Of a DNA stretch of 64,000 bases, positions 8,439-17,610 are shown piece by piece. A program made the position numbers and the translations under genes. Source of the stretch: Eubacteriales bacterium (GTDB lineage: Bacteria; Bacillota; Clostridia; Lachnospirales; Lachnospiraceae); the NCBI GenBank assembly GCA_030524745.1, contig JAUNGC010000002.1:83207-147206 (forward strand). The letters are read 5' to 3'. The stretch's first letter is position 1; each line of letters begins with the position of its first letter. Under the pieces are notes generated by a model that saw nothing but the letters and a program-made list of their open reading frames with translations, searched no databases and had not been told where the DNA came from.

Positions 8439-9635
8439 ATGTACGATTTTGATCTTGTAACGGACAGAAAAAATACGGGGTGCGTCAAGTGGGATACCCT
8501 GGGCAGGCGGTTCGGCCGGGACGGACTGATGGCTTACTGGATTGCGGATATGGATTTTCCGGCTGCGCCGTGTATTACGGAAGCGCTGCAGAAGAGGGCG
8601 GAGCATCCCGTTTATGGCTATTCCTTTCCGCAAAGAGGGTATAAACAGGCGATCTGCGACTGGTATAAGCGGCGTCATGGCATGGAAGTGAAGCCGGATT
8701 GGATTCTGCCGGGAGCAAATACCGTCACTTCCCTGACGGTGGCCTTGCAGGCGGTAACGAGACCCGGAGAGAAATGCTTGGCGCTGACGCCCGCCTATGA
8801 TCCCTTTTTTGACGCGGTGCGATTGAGCGGACGGGAACTTGTGACGTTGGAATTGAAGGAGAATGACCGCCGGTATGAACTGGATTTTGCGGAATTTGAA
8901 AAAGCCTTAAAGGGAGGCGTGCGCTGTCTGATTCTCTGCAATCCCAATAACCCCGGCGGAAAAGTATGGACGGGCGAAGAACTGGAAAGGATCGCGCAGT
9001 TATGCGAAAGATATCAGGTCTTTATTTTGTCGGATGACGTACACTGCGACTGGGTATTTGCGCCAAACCGCTATGTGCCCATTACGACGTTTGAGGATGC
9101 GGCGGAAAGAACTGTGATCTTTACTGCGCCCAGCAAAACCTTCAATCTGGCGGGAATCGGAAACTGCAATCTGATCGTTCCAGGGGAAGAACTGCGGGAA
9201 CGGATACAGAAGGCGCTGACGGGAATGTTTATCCGGGGCAGCAATACCTTCGCTTATGCGGCCGTGGAAGCGGCCTATGAGAAGGCGGCGCCCTGGCTGG
9301 AGGAAGTGAAGGAATATGTGTGGAAAAATGCGGAATATGCGGGAGAATATCTGGCTCTGCATGCCCCGGGACTGCGCATGTTCGATCAGCAGAGCACCTT
9401 CATGATATGGATAGACTGCCGCAGCGTGGAAACAGACGGCAAAAAGATCTGCCGGACGCTGGCAGAGGAGTACGGAATCGTTGTAAATGACGGCGGCGCA
9501 TACGGCGCAGGCGGCGACGGATTTATCCGGCTGAATATCGCGTGTCCCCGCGTTTTGCTGGAAATTGCGCTGCAGGCGCTGGCAGACTGGTATGTTGACA
9601 GGACCGGAAACCCGGAAGGAAAGGAAGTTGAGTGA
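8439..9635 (+). CDS. MalY/PatB family PLP aminotransferase (C-S lyase)
   Basis: A 398-residue fold-type I PLP enzyme. The N-terminal GCVKWDTLGRRFG and MAYWIADMDFPAAP are the hallmark of the MalY/PatB group, which cleaves C-S bonds of cystathionine and related thioethers. The PLP lysine is Lys233 in APSKTFNLAG; the PLP-binding NPNNPGG is at 168-174 and the SDDVHCDW aspartate at 199-206. The ATG lies 21 bp after the upstream gene, and the stop overlaps the next start by one base (TGATG). Whether it acts as a cystathionine beta-lyase or an aminotransferase cannot be told from sequence. Confidence 0.88.
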   Translation: MYDFDLVTDRKNTGCVKWDTLGRRFGRDGLMAYWIADMDFPAAPCITEALQKRAEHPVYGYSFPQRGYKQAICDWYKRRHGMEVKPDWILPGANTVTSLTVALQAVTRPGEKCLALTPAYDPFFDAVRLSGRELVTLELKENDRRYELDFAEFEKALKGGVRCLILCNPNNPGGKVWTGEELERIAQLCERYQVFILSDDVHCDWVFAPNRYVPITTFEDAAERTVIFTAPSKTFNLAGIGNCNLIVPGEELRERIQKALTGMFIRGSNTFAYAAVEAAYEKAAPWLEEVKEYVWKNAEYAGEYLALHAPGLRMFDQQSTFMIWIDCRSVETDGKKICRTLAEEYGIVVNDGGAYGAGGDGFIRLNIACPRVLLEIALQALADWYVDRTGNPEGKEVE

Positions 9636-10822
9636 TGGAAATTACAGAAGGCATGCATCGGTATGCGGAAGTGCTGGTGAAGATAGGATTGGATTTAAAA
9701 GAGGGACAGGCGGTATGTATAGAAGCGCCTGTGGAGCAGAGTGCGTTTGCTGCGGTGCTGGCAGAAGAAGCTTATCGGGCCGGCGCCGGAAGATGTGAAA
9801 TTTTGTGGCAGTGCGGCGGCACAGACCGGGTTAAAATGCTGTTTGGCGAGACGCCGCTTTATGACTGCAATGCATTGGCGGCGGAATTCTGCGCTTCTTT
9901 GGGGGCGGGATATATCCGGTTGGAAAGTCCGGATCTGGGAGCCTTTGAAGGAATTGCGCCGGACAAAATTGCAAAAAGGGCGAGGGAGAGCGCGGCCATA
10001 CGCGGTGTTTTTCGGAAAAAAGCCTTTTTGGCGGGGCAGACGGCAGCCTGTGTGCCGTCCCAAAAGTGGGCGGATCTGGTCTATCCGGATCTGCCGGAGG
10101 GCGACAGAATGAACGCCCTGTGGCAGGCAGTGCTTGTCTGTGCGCGCTGCGATCAGTCTGATCCGGTGGGGGCTTGGAAGCGCTATCTGGCAGATACGGC
10201 CAGGCGGAAACGCATGCTGGATGAAAAGCGTTACCGGCGCTTTCATTTCTGCAGCGCAAAAACCGATCTGACGATCTGTCCGGCAGAGGGAGAAATGTGG
10301 CGGGGAAGCTGCATTCCGATGAAGGACCGGGTTCCGGTGCCCAATATCCCGACGGAAGAAATCTTTCTTGCGCCGTCCAAATATCAGGTGAACGGACATG
10401 TGGTATCCACAAAGCCGCTGAATTATCAGGGACAGTTGATCGAAGGAATCTCGCTGACCTTCCGGGACGGCAGGATCGTGGACTTTGGCGCGCAAAAAGG
10501 GGAAGAACTGTTGAAAGAAATCATTGAGACCGACGAGGGATCGCATTATCTGGGGGAAATGGCGCTGGTGGATCAGGCGTCCGGCGTGGCAAGACAGAAC
10601 CGCATTTTTTATACGACCCTTTATGATGAAAATGCGTCCTGTCACCTCGCCATCGGAAACGCGATCTGTCAGATTCAGGACCCGGAAGAAAAAGAAAGAC
10701 GGGGATACAATATTTCCGCCGTACATGTGGACTTTATGATCGGAAGCGACGATATGTGCGTGCGCGGGCAGAGAGAAAACGGGGAATGGGAAGATATCTT
10801 TGTGAATGGTCATTGGGTATAA
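9635..10822 (+). CDS. M29 family aminopeptidase
   Basis: A 395-residue member of the M29 thermophilic aminopeptidase family (AmpS/PepS/aminopeptidase II), cytoplasmic metallopeptidases that remove N-terminal residues. Family blocks are seen in order: NIPTEEIFLAPSKYQVNGHV, DEGSHYLGEMALVD, FYTTLYDENASCHLAIGNA, and near the C-terminus VHVDFMIGSDDM, together supplying the conserved Glu, His and Asp metal ligands. The ATG at 9635 overlaps the preceding stop and has AAGGAAGT upstream. Its place directly behind the lyase suggests a shared catabolic role. Confidence 0.9.
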   Translation: MEITEGMHRYAEVLVKIGLDLKEGQAVCIEAPVEQSAFAAVLAEEAYRAGAGRCEILWQCGGTDRVKMLFGETPLYDCNALAAEFCASLGAGYIRLESPDLGAFEGIAPDKIAKRARESAAIRGVFRKKAFLAGQTAACVPSQKWADLVYPDLPEGDRMNALWQAVLVCARCDQSDPVGAWKRYLADTARRKRMLDEKRYRRFHFCSAKTDLTICPAEGEMWRGSCIPMKDRVPVPNIPTEEIFLAPSKYQVNGHVVSTKPLNYQGQLIEGISLTFRDGRIVDFGAQKGEELLKEIIETDEGSHYLGEMALVDQASGVARQNRIFYTTLYDENASCHLAIGNAICQIQDPEEKERRGYNISAVHVDFMIGSDDMCVRGQRENGEWEDIFVNGHWV

Positions 10823-10841
10823 CTACCAGCGCCGCGCTTTC

Positions 10842-10870
10842 TTTACTAAATTTGGTATCTATGGTAAAAT
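10842..10870 (+). promoter_or_regulatory. Promoter of the LysR pair
   Basis: TTTACT (10842-10847), 17 bp, TAAAAT (10865-10870), 33 bp before the first LysR start codon. It lies in the only gap between the aminopeptidase gene and the regulators. Confidence 0.5.
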
Positions 10871-10902
10871 AAAATACATAGCATTGGGACAGGAGTGGGC
10901 GA

Positions 10903-11820
10903 ATGGACATCAATTATATGAAGAGTTTTATGACGATCATAGAATGCGGAGATTTTCAAAAAGCGGCGGATCAGTTGGAAACTTCCCGTTCTGAGATTCT
11001 CAGGCATATTTCCAAAATTGAAGAAGAACTTGGAACGCCGCTCTTTAAGCAGGATGCGGAAGCGCTGGAATTGACAAAGTGCGGGGAGTTGTTTAGGAGC
11101 GCTTCTGAGCGTATATTGAATCTTTGGGAGCAGGGGTTCAAGTCGCTGGGAGATTTTTATTTCCAGGGGAAAACGCAGTTGGCGGTCGGCTCCATCTCTG
11201 TGATGGTGCCCTATCGCATTACGGATATGATATTTGAATTTCAAAAGGAACATCCGGAAATTAATTTGCATGTTTTTTCAGAAAATGATCAGATTCTGAA
11301 AGAAAAATTAAAGCAAAGGCAGATTGAACTGGCCTTTTTACATGGAAAAGTGAGTGAGGACGAGGCTTTTGAAAGTCTGTTGTATTATCAGGACAGCGGC
11401 TGTGTGCTGCTTCCGCAGCAGCATCCGCTGGCAAACAGGGCGGTCATTTCCATCCGGGATCTGGCAAACGAGCAGTTTTTGCTTCTGCCGGAAAAAACGG
11501 GGATTCATCAGGAGTTTATGCGGATTTGCCGGGAGTCGGGCGTGAGTCCGAAAATTGCGGGGATTTTTCGGAATTCATCCAGTATTTTTGATCTGGTATC
11601 GAAAAGCTGCGGCGTGGGATTTCTGATGCGCGCTTCCGCGGCCGCGCAGCTACAGGATGGCGTCGTCTTAAAAAGGCTGGCTGAAAAGAGCGTGATAAAT
11701 ATTTATCTGTCCCGATACAGGGAAGTGAAAATGTCGGCGGCGGCGCGCCTTTTCTGGGCATATATCAGGGAACGAAGAGAAACGGAACAGCAGGAGAAAG
11801 ATCCGGAGGAAGAAACGTGA
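10903..11820 (+). CDS. LysR family transcriptional regulator
   Basis: A 305-residue LysR-type regulator. An N-terminal winged HTH (about residues 1-60: MKSFMTIIECGDFQKAADQL, then SEILRHISKIEEELGTPLF) is followed by a linker helix and a periplasmic-binding-like effector domain (about 90-295). The HTH recognition region TSRSEILRHISK departs from the usual SQPSVSRQI pattern. Its stop overlaps the next LysR gene by 4 bp (GTGA), so the two are made together. The effector is unknown. Genes likely under its control are the lyase and peptidase operon upstream or the MATE exporter downstream. Confidence 0.88.
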   Translation: MDINYMKSFMTIIECGDFQKAADQLETSRSEILRHISKIEEELGTPLFKQDAEALELTKCGELFRSASERILNLWEQGFKSLGDFYFQGKTQLAVGSISVMVPYRITDMIFEFQKEHPEINLHVFSENDQILKEKLKQRQIELAFLHGKVSEDEAFESLLYYQDSGCVLLPQQHPLANRAVISIRDLANEQFLLLPEKTGIHQEFMRICRESGVSPKIAGIFRNSSSIFDLVSKSCGVGFLMRASAAAQLQDGVVLKRLAEKSVINIYLSRYREVKMSAAARLFWAYIRERRETEQQEKDPEEET

Positions 11821-12707
11821 AAATAGAATGCCTTAAAGAGATTATAACGCTTGAAAAACTGGGCAATTTTCTGGAAGCGGCCGACAGCCTTTATATGTCC
11901 CAGTCTTCCCTGTCCAGACATGTGCAAAGGGCGGAAAACGAACTGGGAATTTCCCTGTTTGACCGGACAACCCGAAAACTGACGGTCAGCGACGAGGGAA
12001 TGATATGGATGCCCTATATGAAGGAAATCGTGTCGGTGTATGATGAATTCATGAAAAATTTAGGGCTGCAGGTTCATGAAAATCCCGTGGAACTTGTGAT
12101 CGGTCATTCCCTGCAGGCGCTGGCGCCTTATAAAATTACCGCGCTGCTGGGAAAGTTTGAACAGGAATGCGCAGATATCCGGATCGTTTCTTTTGAAACA
12201 ATAAGAGAAGAGAATGGCTTTGAAAACAATTTTGATTTCGCTTTCGTTCGGGAAATCAAAGGGAAAGAAGCGCCCGGTTTTCACCGCCTGTGCATCGACG
12301 AAGACATGTTGGTGGCGATACTGCCCAAGGACCATCCTCTTGCGGGGGCGGAACAGGTTACATTGGAACAACTGAAGTATGAAGAATTTGTGCTCACAGA
12401 GAAAAAACGTTTTTTAAGCAACCTGTGTCTGAGCGAGTTCGAAAAGGCGGGATTTGATCCGAATGTGGTTTACTCCGGCATTCACGGCCGGAATCTGATC
12501 GACATGCTGATCGAGGAAAAGTGCTGTTCGCTGCTCTTAAAAAAGGCGGCGCAATATTTGTACGGCGATTTTGTGGCGGTTGTGGACCTGGTCCCCAGAA
12601 TTCCGATTCAGATCAACCTGATCTGGCCAAAAAGGCCGCTGAATGATCCGGCGCTGCGCTTTGTGCAGTTTGCGGAAAACTTTTTTGGAAGGAAGAGAGA
12701 GGAATGA
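11817..12707 (+). CDS. LysR family transcriptional regulator, second of a pair
   Basis: A 296-residue LysR-type regulator with a standard HTH (LGNFLEAADSLYMSQSSLSRHVQRAENELGISLFDR, about residues 11-45) and an effector-binding domain. It starts with GTG inside the stop of the first regulator, after GGAGGAAGAAAC. The stop overlaps the next gene by 4 bp (ATGA). Sequence similarity to the first regulator is modest outside the HTH, so the pair is an old duplication or an assembly of unrelated members. Confidence 0.9.
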   Translation: MKIECLKEIITLEKLGNFLEAADSLYMSQSSLSRHVQRAENELGISLFDRTTRKLTVSDEGMIWMPYMKEIVSVYDEFMKNLGLQVHENPVELVIGHSLQALAPYKITALLGKFEQECADIRIVSFETIREENGFENNFDFAFVREIKGKEAPGFHRLCIDEDMLVAILPKDHPLAGAEQVTLEQLKYEEFVLTEKKRFLSNLCLSEFEKAGFDPNVVYSGIHGRNLIDMLIEEKCCSLLLKKAAQYLYGDFVAVVDLVPRIPIQINLIWPKRPLNDPALRFVQFAENFFGRKREE

Positions 12708-13201
12708 ACGGGGAAAATGTGATGAAGATGAGCGCGGGGGGAAGCGACCCGAAACAGGAGCAGGAACGGGAACTGATCCGTAAAAAGCGGATCATGAATA
12801 TTTGTGTATTTATCATTTTTATTATCGTTTCTATGATCTACTATTCGATAGCGGGAGGCAGTCAGGTAGTTCTTTCCGTACAGGAAACTTCTCTTCTGAT
12901 AGAGGTCCCGAAAAAAAGCGCATATGAAGTGGAATATGCGGAAATCCGTTCCATGACGCTCAGGGACGCGCCGGAATGCGGGGACGTGGTGGAAGGAGGA
13001 ACGGCCGGAAAATGCAACTACGGCCTATGGCAGAATGAACAATGGGGAACTTATGAGTGTTATATCCTGACGAATGTGGATAACTGTATTGTGCTGGAAA
13101 CGGACCGCGGAATCGTGGCTTTTAATTTTGAAAGCGAGGAAGCGACGGAGTCGTTTTATGAAGCCTTTCAGGAAAAAATAGGAATGCTGCAGGCGGATTG
13201 A
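12704..13201 (+). CDS. Small membrane protein with PH-like domain
   Basis: A 165-residue protein translationally coupled to the second LysR gene. A charged N-terminus (residues 1-30) is followed by one membrane segment, about 31-48 (ICVFIIFIIVSMIYY), and an outer or inner domain of about 110 residues. Its pattern (SLLIEVPKKSAYEVEYAEIRSMTL, then CIVLETDRGIVAFNFESEE) resembles bacterial pleckstrin-homology-like domains, where a short strand ends in a FNFES-type turn. Function is unknown. Coupling to the regulators suggests a sensing or accessory role. Confidence 0.6.
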   Translation: MNGENVMKMSAGGSDPKQEQERELIRKKRIMNICVFIIFIIVSMIYYSIAGGSQVVLSVQETSLLIEVPKKSAYEVEYAEIRSMTLRDAPECGDVVEGGTAGKCNYGLWQNEQWGTYECYILTNVDNCIVLETDRGIVAFNFESEEATESFYEAFQEKIGMLQAD

Positions 13202-13203
13202 TG

Positions 13204-13248
13204 AAAAAGAACCGGATTGTCAAAGATGACGGTCAAGGTTCTTTTTTT
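13204..13248 (+). terminator. Intrinsic terminator of the LysR operon
   Basis: AAAAAGAACC (13204-13213) pairs with GGTTCTTTTT (13237-13246), ending in seven T, directly after the stop of the small membrane protein gene. Confidence 0.85.
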
Positions 13249-13325
13249 GATGCCAAAACTGGAAATTTTTACAGAGGAATGGAACGGCAAAATTAATATG
13301 TGCATAAATAGTGACGAAAAGTGGA

Positions 13326-13354
13326 TTGATCAAAATGTTAAAATTGTGTAATTT
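13326..13354 (+). promoter_or_regulatory. Promoter of the MATE gene
   Basis: TTGATC (13326-13331), 17 bp, TAATTT (13349-13354), about 38 bp before the start codon; AGAGGTAAG provides the ribosome site. Confidence 0.5.
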
Positions 13355-13391
13355 AAGGTCAGAAAACAGAAATGAAAGCAAGAGGTAAGAA

Positions 13392-14765
13392 ATGACAGGC
13401 AAAGAACAGGAATTTAAGGAAAAAAGAACGAATAAACTGGCGACAATGCCGATGGGGAGGCTGATCGTCAGCATATCGCTGCCACTGATGTTTTCCCTGT
13501 TTGTACAGTCGCTTTATAACATGGTGGATTCCATTTTTGTGGCGAGACTGAGCGAAGAGGCGCTGAGCGCGACTTCTCTGGCATCCCCGATTCAGACGCT
13601 GATGGTAGCCGTATCCGTGGGGACGGGCGTGGGAATCAATTCCCTGCTTTCTCGGACGCTGGGAGCGGGGAAGAAGGAAGATGCAAGCGCAATTGCATCG
13701 AACGGTCTTGTTCTTGCAATTTTGTCCTGTATGATATTTATGCTGTTCGGACTGACTTTGGTCACTCCCTTCCTGCGCTGCTTTACCGACGACGAGCAGT
13801 TGCTCTCGCTGGGCGTCTCCTATTTATCCATCTGTACGATTTTCAGTCTGGGGATTTTTGTGGCGACAACGGCGGAACGTCTGCTGCAGGCTACCGGCAA
13901 TACGCTGCTGAGCATGATCGCGCAGGTTACCGGCGCGGTGGCAAACTGTATACTGGACCCGATCATGATATTCGGACTGTTCGGCTGTCCCGCAATGGGA
14001 ATCAAAGGGGCGGCGATTGCAACGGTGCTCGGACAATGGCTGGCGGCGGCGATTGCAATGGCTCTCAATTTGAAATTAAATCACGATATCAGATTTGACT
14101 TCCGCCACTTTAAACTGCGGGGCGATATCATCCTCGATATTTACAAGGTGGGCGCGCCGTCCATGCTGGTGACCGGTTTAAGCAGCGTCCAGACGATGAT
14201 TTTGAATAAAATTCTGCTGGGATTTTCCGCTACGGCGGTGGCTTTCTTCGGTGTGTTCCACAAGATGCAGAACTTCGTGCAGATGCCGTTAAACGGTCTG
14301 GCACAGGGCATGATCCCGATTGTGGGATATGCCTGGGGCGCGAAGCGGGGAGACCGGATTCGGGACGCTTTCAAAATCACCTATTCGGTGGGGCTGATCT
14401 TCATGCTGGCTGTGACCGTTGTGATTATGGCTTTCCCGGCCGCGATTCTGGGACTGTTTTCCGCCGGAGAGGCGATGCTTTCGCTGGGGGTTCCGGCGCT
14501 GCGTATTCTGAGCGTCAGCTTCGTATTTATCGCAACCTGCTCGATTATCAGCTATATGTTTACGGGCATGGGTAACGGAATGGTCAATCTTTGCTGTACC
14601 GCCATTCGCGCGCTCCTTCCGATTCCGCTGGTGTTCTGGCTGGCAAAGAGCGCCGGGCTTGGCATGGTCTGGTATGCGATTCCGTTTGCAGATATTCTGG
14701 CATGCGCTCTGGCGGTTTATATGCTTGCAACTACTTACAAAAAGAAAATAAAACCCATGATGTAA
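13392..14765 (+). CDS. MATE family efflux transporter
   Basis: A 457-residue integral membrane protein of the MATE (MatE/NorM/DinF) family, which exports drugs or metabolites in exchange for sodium or protons. Two homologous bundles of six membrane helices are visible; the first begins PMGRLIVSISLPLMFSLFVQSLYNMVDSIFVARL, a typical family start. The C-terminal half has the repeat LNGLAQGMIPIVGYAWGAKR. Length and topology are normal. It stands alone between two terminators; the tandem LysR genes upstream may control it. Substrate unknown. Confidence 0.93.
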   Translation: MTGKEQEFKEKRTNKLATMPMGRLIVSISLPLMFSLFVQSLYNMVDSIFVARLSEEALSATSLASPIQTLMVAVSVGTGVGINSLLSRTLGAGKKEDASAIASNGLVLAILSCMIFMLFGLTLVTPFLRCFTDDEQLLSLGVSYLSICTIFSLGIFVATTAERLLQATGNTLLSMIAQVTGAVANCILDPIMIFGLFGCPAMGIKGAAIATVLGQWLAAAIAMALNLKLNHDIRFDFRHFKLRGDIILDIYKVGAPSMLVTGLSSVQTMILNKILLGFSATAVAFFGVFHKMQNFVQMPLNGLAQGMIPIVGYAWGAKRGDRIRDAFKITYSVGLIFMLAVTVVIMAFPAAILGLFSAGEAMLSLGVPALRILSVSFVFIATCSIISYMFTGMGNGMVNLCCTAIRALLPIPLVFWLAKSAGLGMVWYAIPFADILACALAVYMLATTYKKKIKPMM

Positions 14766-14785
14766 TGCGTTTTCAGGTGCAAAGT

Positions 14786-14820
14786 GACAGCGAAACCATA
14801 GGGCAAAGCTGTTTCTTTTT
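14786..14820 (+). terminator. Weak terminator after the MATE gene
   Basis: GACAGC (14786-14791) can pair with GCTGTT (14808-14813), followed by TCTTTTT. The stem is only six pairs. The rest of the gap to 14905 holds no recognised promoter or riboswitch. Confidence 0.45.
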
Positions 14821-14905
14821 CCCGATTCGTTATGCGGACCGGGAAGGTTCCCCCTTTATGAAGCGAGGAACAAATACATATAAAAAGAGAAAGAGAGGAA
14901 CGAAA

Positions 14906-16594
14906 ATGAAACGAAGGACAAAGAAACTGGCGGCGATTCTGACGATAGCCTGTATGACGCTGACAATGCTTGCAGGATGCGGAAATTCCGGTTCCGGTAG
15001 CACAGATGCTTCTAATGATGCCGGAAACAGCAACGCATCCGCAGACGCAGCGGCTGAACAGGAGACGGTTGCAGCTGTAATTGAACAGGTGGAGAAGGAT
15101 GAAAGCCGTGCGACTACCGAAACGACGGGGGAACGTTTTGAAAAACTGGTTGTGGCGATCAATGCAGATCCGCAGGATTTAAATCCCTGGAACGGCAATT
15201 CAGGAACCAAATCTTATATTTATCCGTATGTATATGAAAAACTTTTTGATTATGATGCGGAAAATTATTATCCGGTACTGGCAAAGGGATATGAGGTGGT
15301 GGATGACTATCATTGGGATGTGGAAATTTATGATTACATCTATGATTCCGCTGGAAATCACATTACAGCGGATGATGTTCTCTATTCCTATCAAGTGCAG
15401 ATTGATTCGGGGTATGCCGTAAAATTTGAAATGTTTGAGTCCATTGAGAAGGTTGACGATTATACGGTGCGTTTTACATGGAATAAGCCGATAGACGGCG
15501 TTTGTGAACTGGAGTGGGTGCTGTGTCAGATCGTGATCTTCTCGCAGAAAGCGTATGAGGAAGGTGACTTTGCAGTTTCTCCTGTAGGAACCGGTCCTTA
15601 TACGGTGAAAAGCTTTACTGCGGGATCTTCCTGCGTGCTGGAGGCAAGAGATGACTATTGGCAGACGGAGGAACTGACCGAAAGAGGACATCATGCGAAT
15701 GTACAGACGTTGGAATTCCGTGTAATTTCAGAATCTGCGCAGCATGTGATCGGTCTGCAGAGCGGGACACTGGATTTCTCGTTTAATGTTCCGACTGAGA
15801 ATCTGAGCGACTTTGCAGAGGGTGGACAGTATTCTGACCGATACAATATTTACCGGGCGCCCAGTGGGCAGATTCAGTGGCTGATTGGTAATATGAGCGG
15901 TAATTCCATCTGGTCGGACATCAATTTCCGTCTGGCTGTATACTATGCTATGAATACGGAAGCGATTGCGAAGGTGGCGAATATAGAAGCCGGCACAGCG
16001 CTGTGTTCCGCCAAGTATGATAATTATTATGAAGCATGGTCCCAGCTGGATAACTATATGACAAATTATGATGTGGAACTGGCAGCAGAATATCTGGAAA
16101 AGAGCGGATATAATGGTGAAACGCTCAAGCTGCTGGCTTCCAATGAAGAAGCTTTTAAAAATGCCGCGACCATGATCCAGTCTCTGCTGACGGGCATCGG
16201 TGTGAATGTGGAAGTGGAAATTATGGAAGAAGCTGCTGTTTCAGCATGCCTGACAGAACCCGATGCTTATGATTTAACCATAGGCTATTGCGGCGGTCCT
16301 ACCCTGATCGGCACATGGAACAGATTGTTTAATAATGCCGACTTTGCAGATGGAAGCTGTATCGGTATGAATGCGGATGAAAAAGTTCCTGAATTGTATG
16401 CGGCTGCGAATTCCGCTGAAGGATATAATATGGAAAACCTGACTGCGCTGATGCAGTATGTTGTGGATAATGCGTACTGCTATGTGTATGGATATCCTTC
16501 CACCAGCTATGTTTATAACAATCAGATCGCAGAACTTGTTACAAACTATGCGGCGGAACTGCGCTTCGGCGACTGCGTTTACTATATGGATTGA
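14906..16594 (+). CDS. ABC transporter substrate-binding lipoprotein (SBP_bac_5)
   Basis: A 562-residue extracytoplasmic binding protein of the peptide/nickel/opine class. The signal peptide ends in the lipobox LAGC with Cys25 as the lipidated residue, followed by an Asn/Ser/Ala-rich linker to about residue 60. The mature part shows the family pattern: LVVAINADPQDLNPWN, YVYEKLFDYDAENYYPVLAKGYEV, then ITADDVLYSYQ. The ATG at 14906 is preferred over an upstream extension because GAGAGGAACG precedes it and a signal peptide follows. First gene of the importer operon. Ligand unknown; SBP_bac_5 proteins take peptides, sugars or chelates. Confidence 0.93.
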   Translation: MKRRTKKLAAILTIACMTLTMLAGCGNSGSGSTDASNDAGNSNASADAAAEQETVAAVIEQVEKDESRATTETTGERFEKLVVAINADPQDLNPWNGNSGTKSYIYPYVYEKLFDYDAENYYPVLAKGYEVVDDYHWDVEIYDYIYDSAGNHITADDVLYSYQVQIDSGYAVKFEMFESIEKVDDYTVRFTWNKPIDGVCELEWVLCQIVIFSQKAYEEGDFAVSPVGTGPYTVKSFTAGSSCVLEARDDYWQTEELTERGHHANVQTLEFRVISESAQHVIGLQSGTLDFSFNVPTENLSDFAEGGQYSDRYNIYRAPSGQIQWLIGNMSGNSIWSDINFRLAVYYAMNTEAIAKVANIEAGTALCSAKYDNYYEAWSQLDNYMTNYDVELAAEYLEKSGYNGETLKLLASNEEAFKNAATMIQSLLTGIGVNVEVEIMEEAAVSACLTEPDAYDLTIGYCGGPTLIGTWNRLFNNADFADGSCIGMNADEKVPELYAAANSAEGYNMENLTALMQYVVDNAYCYVYGYPSTSYVYNNQIAELVTNYAAELRFGDCVYYMD

Positions 16595-16614
16595 GGGGAT
16601 CCTGTTGGCTGAAA

Positions 16615-16645
16615 GGTGTGCGGCGGAACTGTACCGCCGCACACC
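16615..16645 (+). promoter_or_regulatory. Strong hairpin between binding-protein and permease genes
   Basis: GGTGTGCGGCGG (16615-16626) pairs perfectly with CCGCCGCACACC (16634-16645) around a 7-base loop. No T-tract follows. Such intercistronic hairpins commonly protect the upstream message from 3' decay, so binding protein exceeds permease. Confidence 0.7.
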
Positions 16646-16663
16646 GGTATGAAGGGAAAAAAT

Positions 16664-17605
16664 ATGCGGAAATATATAATCAACAGATTGTTATGGATGA
16701 TCGTTATTGTGATCGCCACGGCTTTTCTGATTTTTTCGATTTTGTATTTTACGCCGGGAGATCCGGCGAGATATCTTCTGGGAACTACCGCATCGGAGGC
16801 TGATATCGCCGCAAAGCATGAGCAAATGGGGCTGAATGACCCATATCTGGTGCAGCTGGGCAGATATATGTACGACACGTTTATCCGGTTTGATTTCGGT
16901 ACATCATGGGTGTTTGAGGTCCCGGTTTACAGCGAACTGGCATCGCGTCTTCCCCGTACGCTGATTATCGGCCTGTTTGCGATGGTATTGAATGTCATTG
17001 TGGGTTTAAGTCTCGGTATTTTTGCCGGAACGCACAGCGGAAAATGGCAGGACTCTCTGACAATGGCGATTGCGATGGTGTTCGTATCCTGCCCCGACTT
17101 CTGGGTGGCTTTGATGATGATACTATTGTTTACGGCCAGGCTTGGGTGGCTGCCGGCATACGGAATCGACAGCTGGAAATGTTATATTATGCCGATTATC
17201 GCCAGTTCTTTAGGCGGTGTTGCCAATAACGCCAGACAGACGAGATCCAGCATATTGGAGGTGTTCCGGGCAGATTATATCACGACGGCACGGGCAAAAG
17301 GACAGGTGGAGAAAAAGGTTGTCCTTCACCATATGCTCCCAAATGCGTTGATGCCGATCATCACTTCTCTGGGAACCGGTCTTTCCCGCATTGTTGCCGG
17401 TTCGGCGGTAATTGAGGCGGTATTTTCGATTCCCGGCGTGGGACAGTACATGCTGACCTCCGTGAATTACAGAGATTATCCGGCAGTACGGGCCTGCGTG
17501 CTGTTTTTTGCAGTATTCGCCGCAATCGTCATGCTGTTGGTCGATCTGGTTTATGCATTTGTGGATCCCCGGATCAAAGCAAAATATGACAGTGGGAGGA
17601 AATAA
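16664..17605 (+). CDS. ABC importer permease, DppB/OppB type
   Basis: A 313-residue integral membrane subunit. It has the family N-terminus MRKYIINRLLWMIVIVIATAFLIFSILYFTPGDPA, about six membrane helices, and the ATPase-contacting EAA loop (RADYITTARAKGQVEKKVVLHHMLPNALMPI). It ends GVGQYMLTSVNYRDYPAVRACVLFF, as in DppB. The ATG at 16664 follows GAAGGG. It pairs with the permease 5 bp downstream to form the membrane channel. Confidence 0.94.
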   Translation: MRKYIINRLLWMIVIVIATAFLIFSILYFTPGDPARYLLGTTASEADIAAKHEQMGLNDPYLVQLGRYMYDTFIRFDFGTSWVFEVPVYSELASRLPRTLIIGLFAMVLNVIVGLSLGIFAGTHSGKWQDSLTMAIAMVFVSCPDFWVALMMILLFTARLGWLPAYGIDSWKCYIMPIIASSLGGVANNARQTRSSILEVFRADYITTARAKGQVEKKVVLHHMLPNALMPIITSLGTGLSRIVAGSAVIEAVFSIPGVGQYMLTSVNYRDYPAVRACVLFFAVFAAIVMLLVDLVYAFVDPRIKAKYDSGRK

Positions 17606-17610
17606 AACAG

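Noticed and set aside
9695-10813. 372-codon minus-strand frame opposite the M29 aminopeptidase gene
   Set aside because: No family pattern and no ribosome site; the sense strand encodes a clear peptidase.
14591-14905. Longer N-terminus for the peptide-binding lipoprotein
   Set aside because: It would run through the end of the MATE gene. The ATG at 14906 has a ribosome site and is followed by a proper lipoprotein signal.
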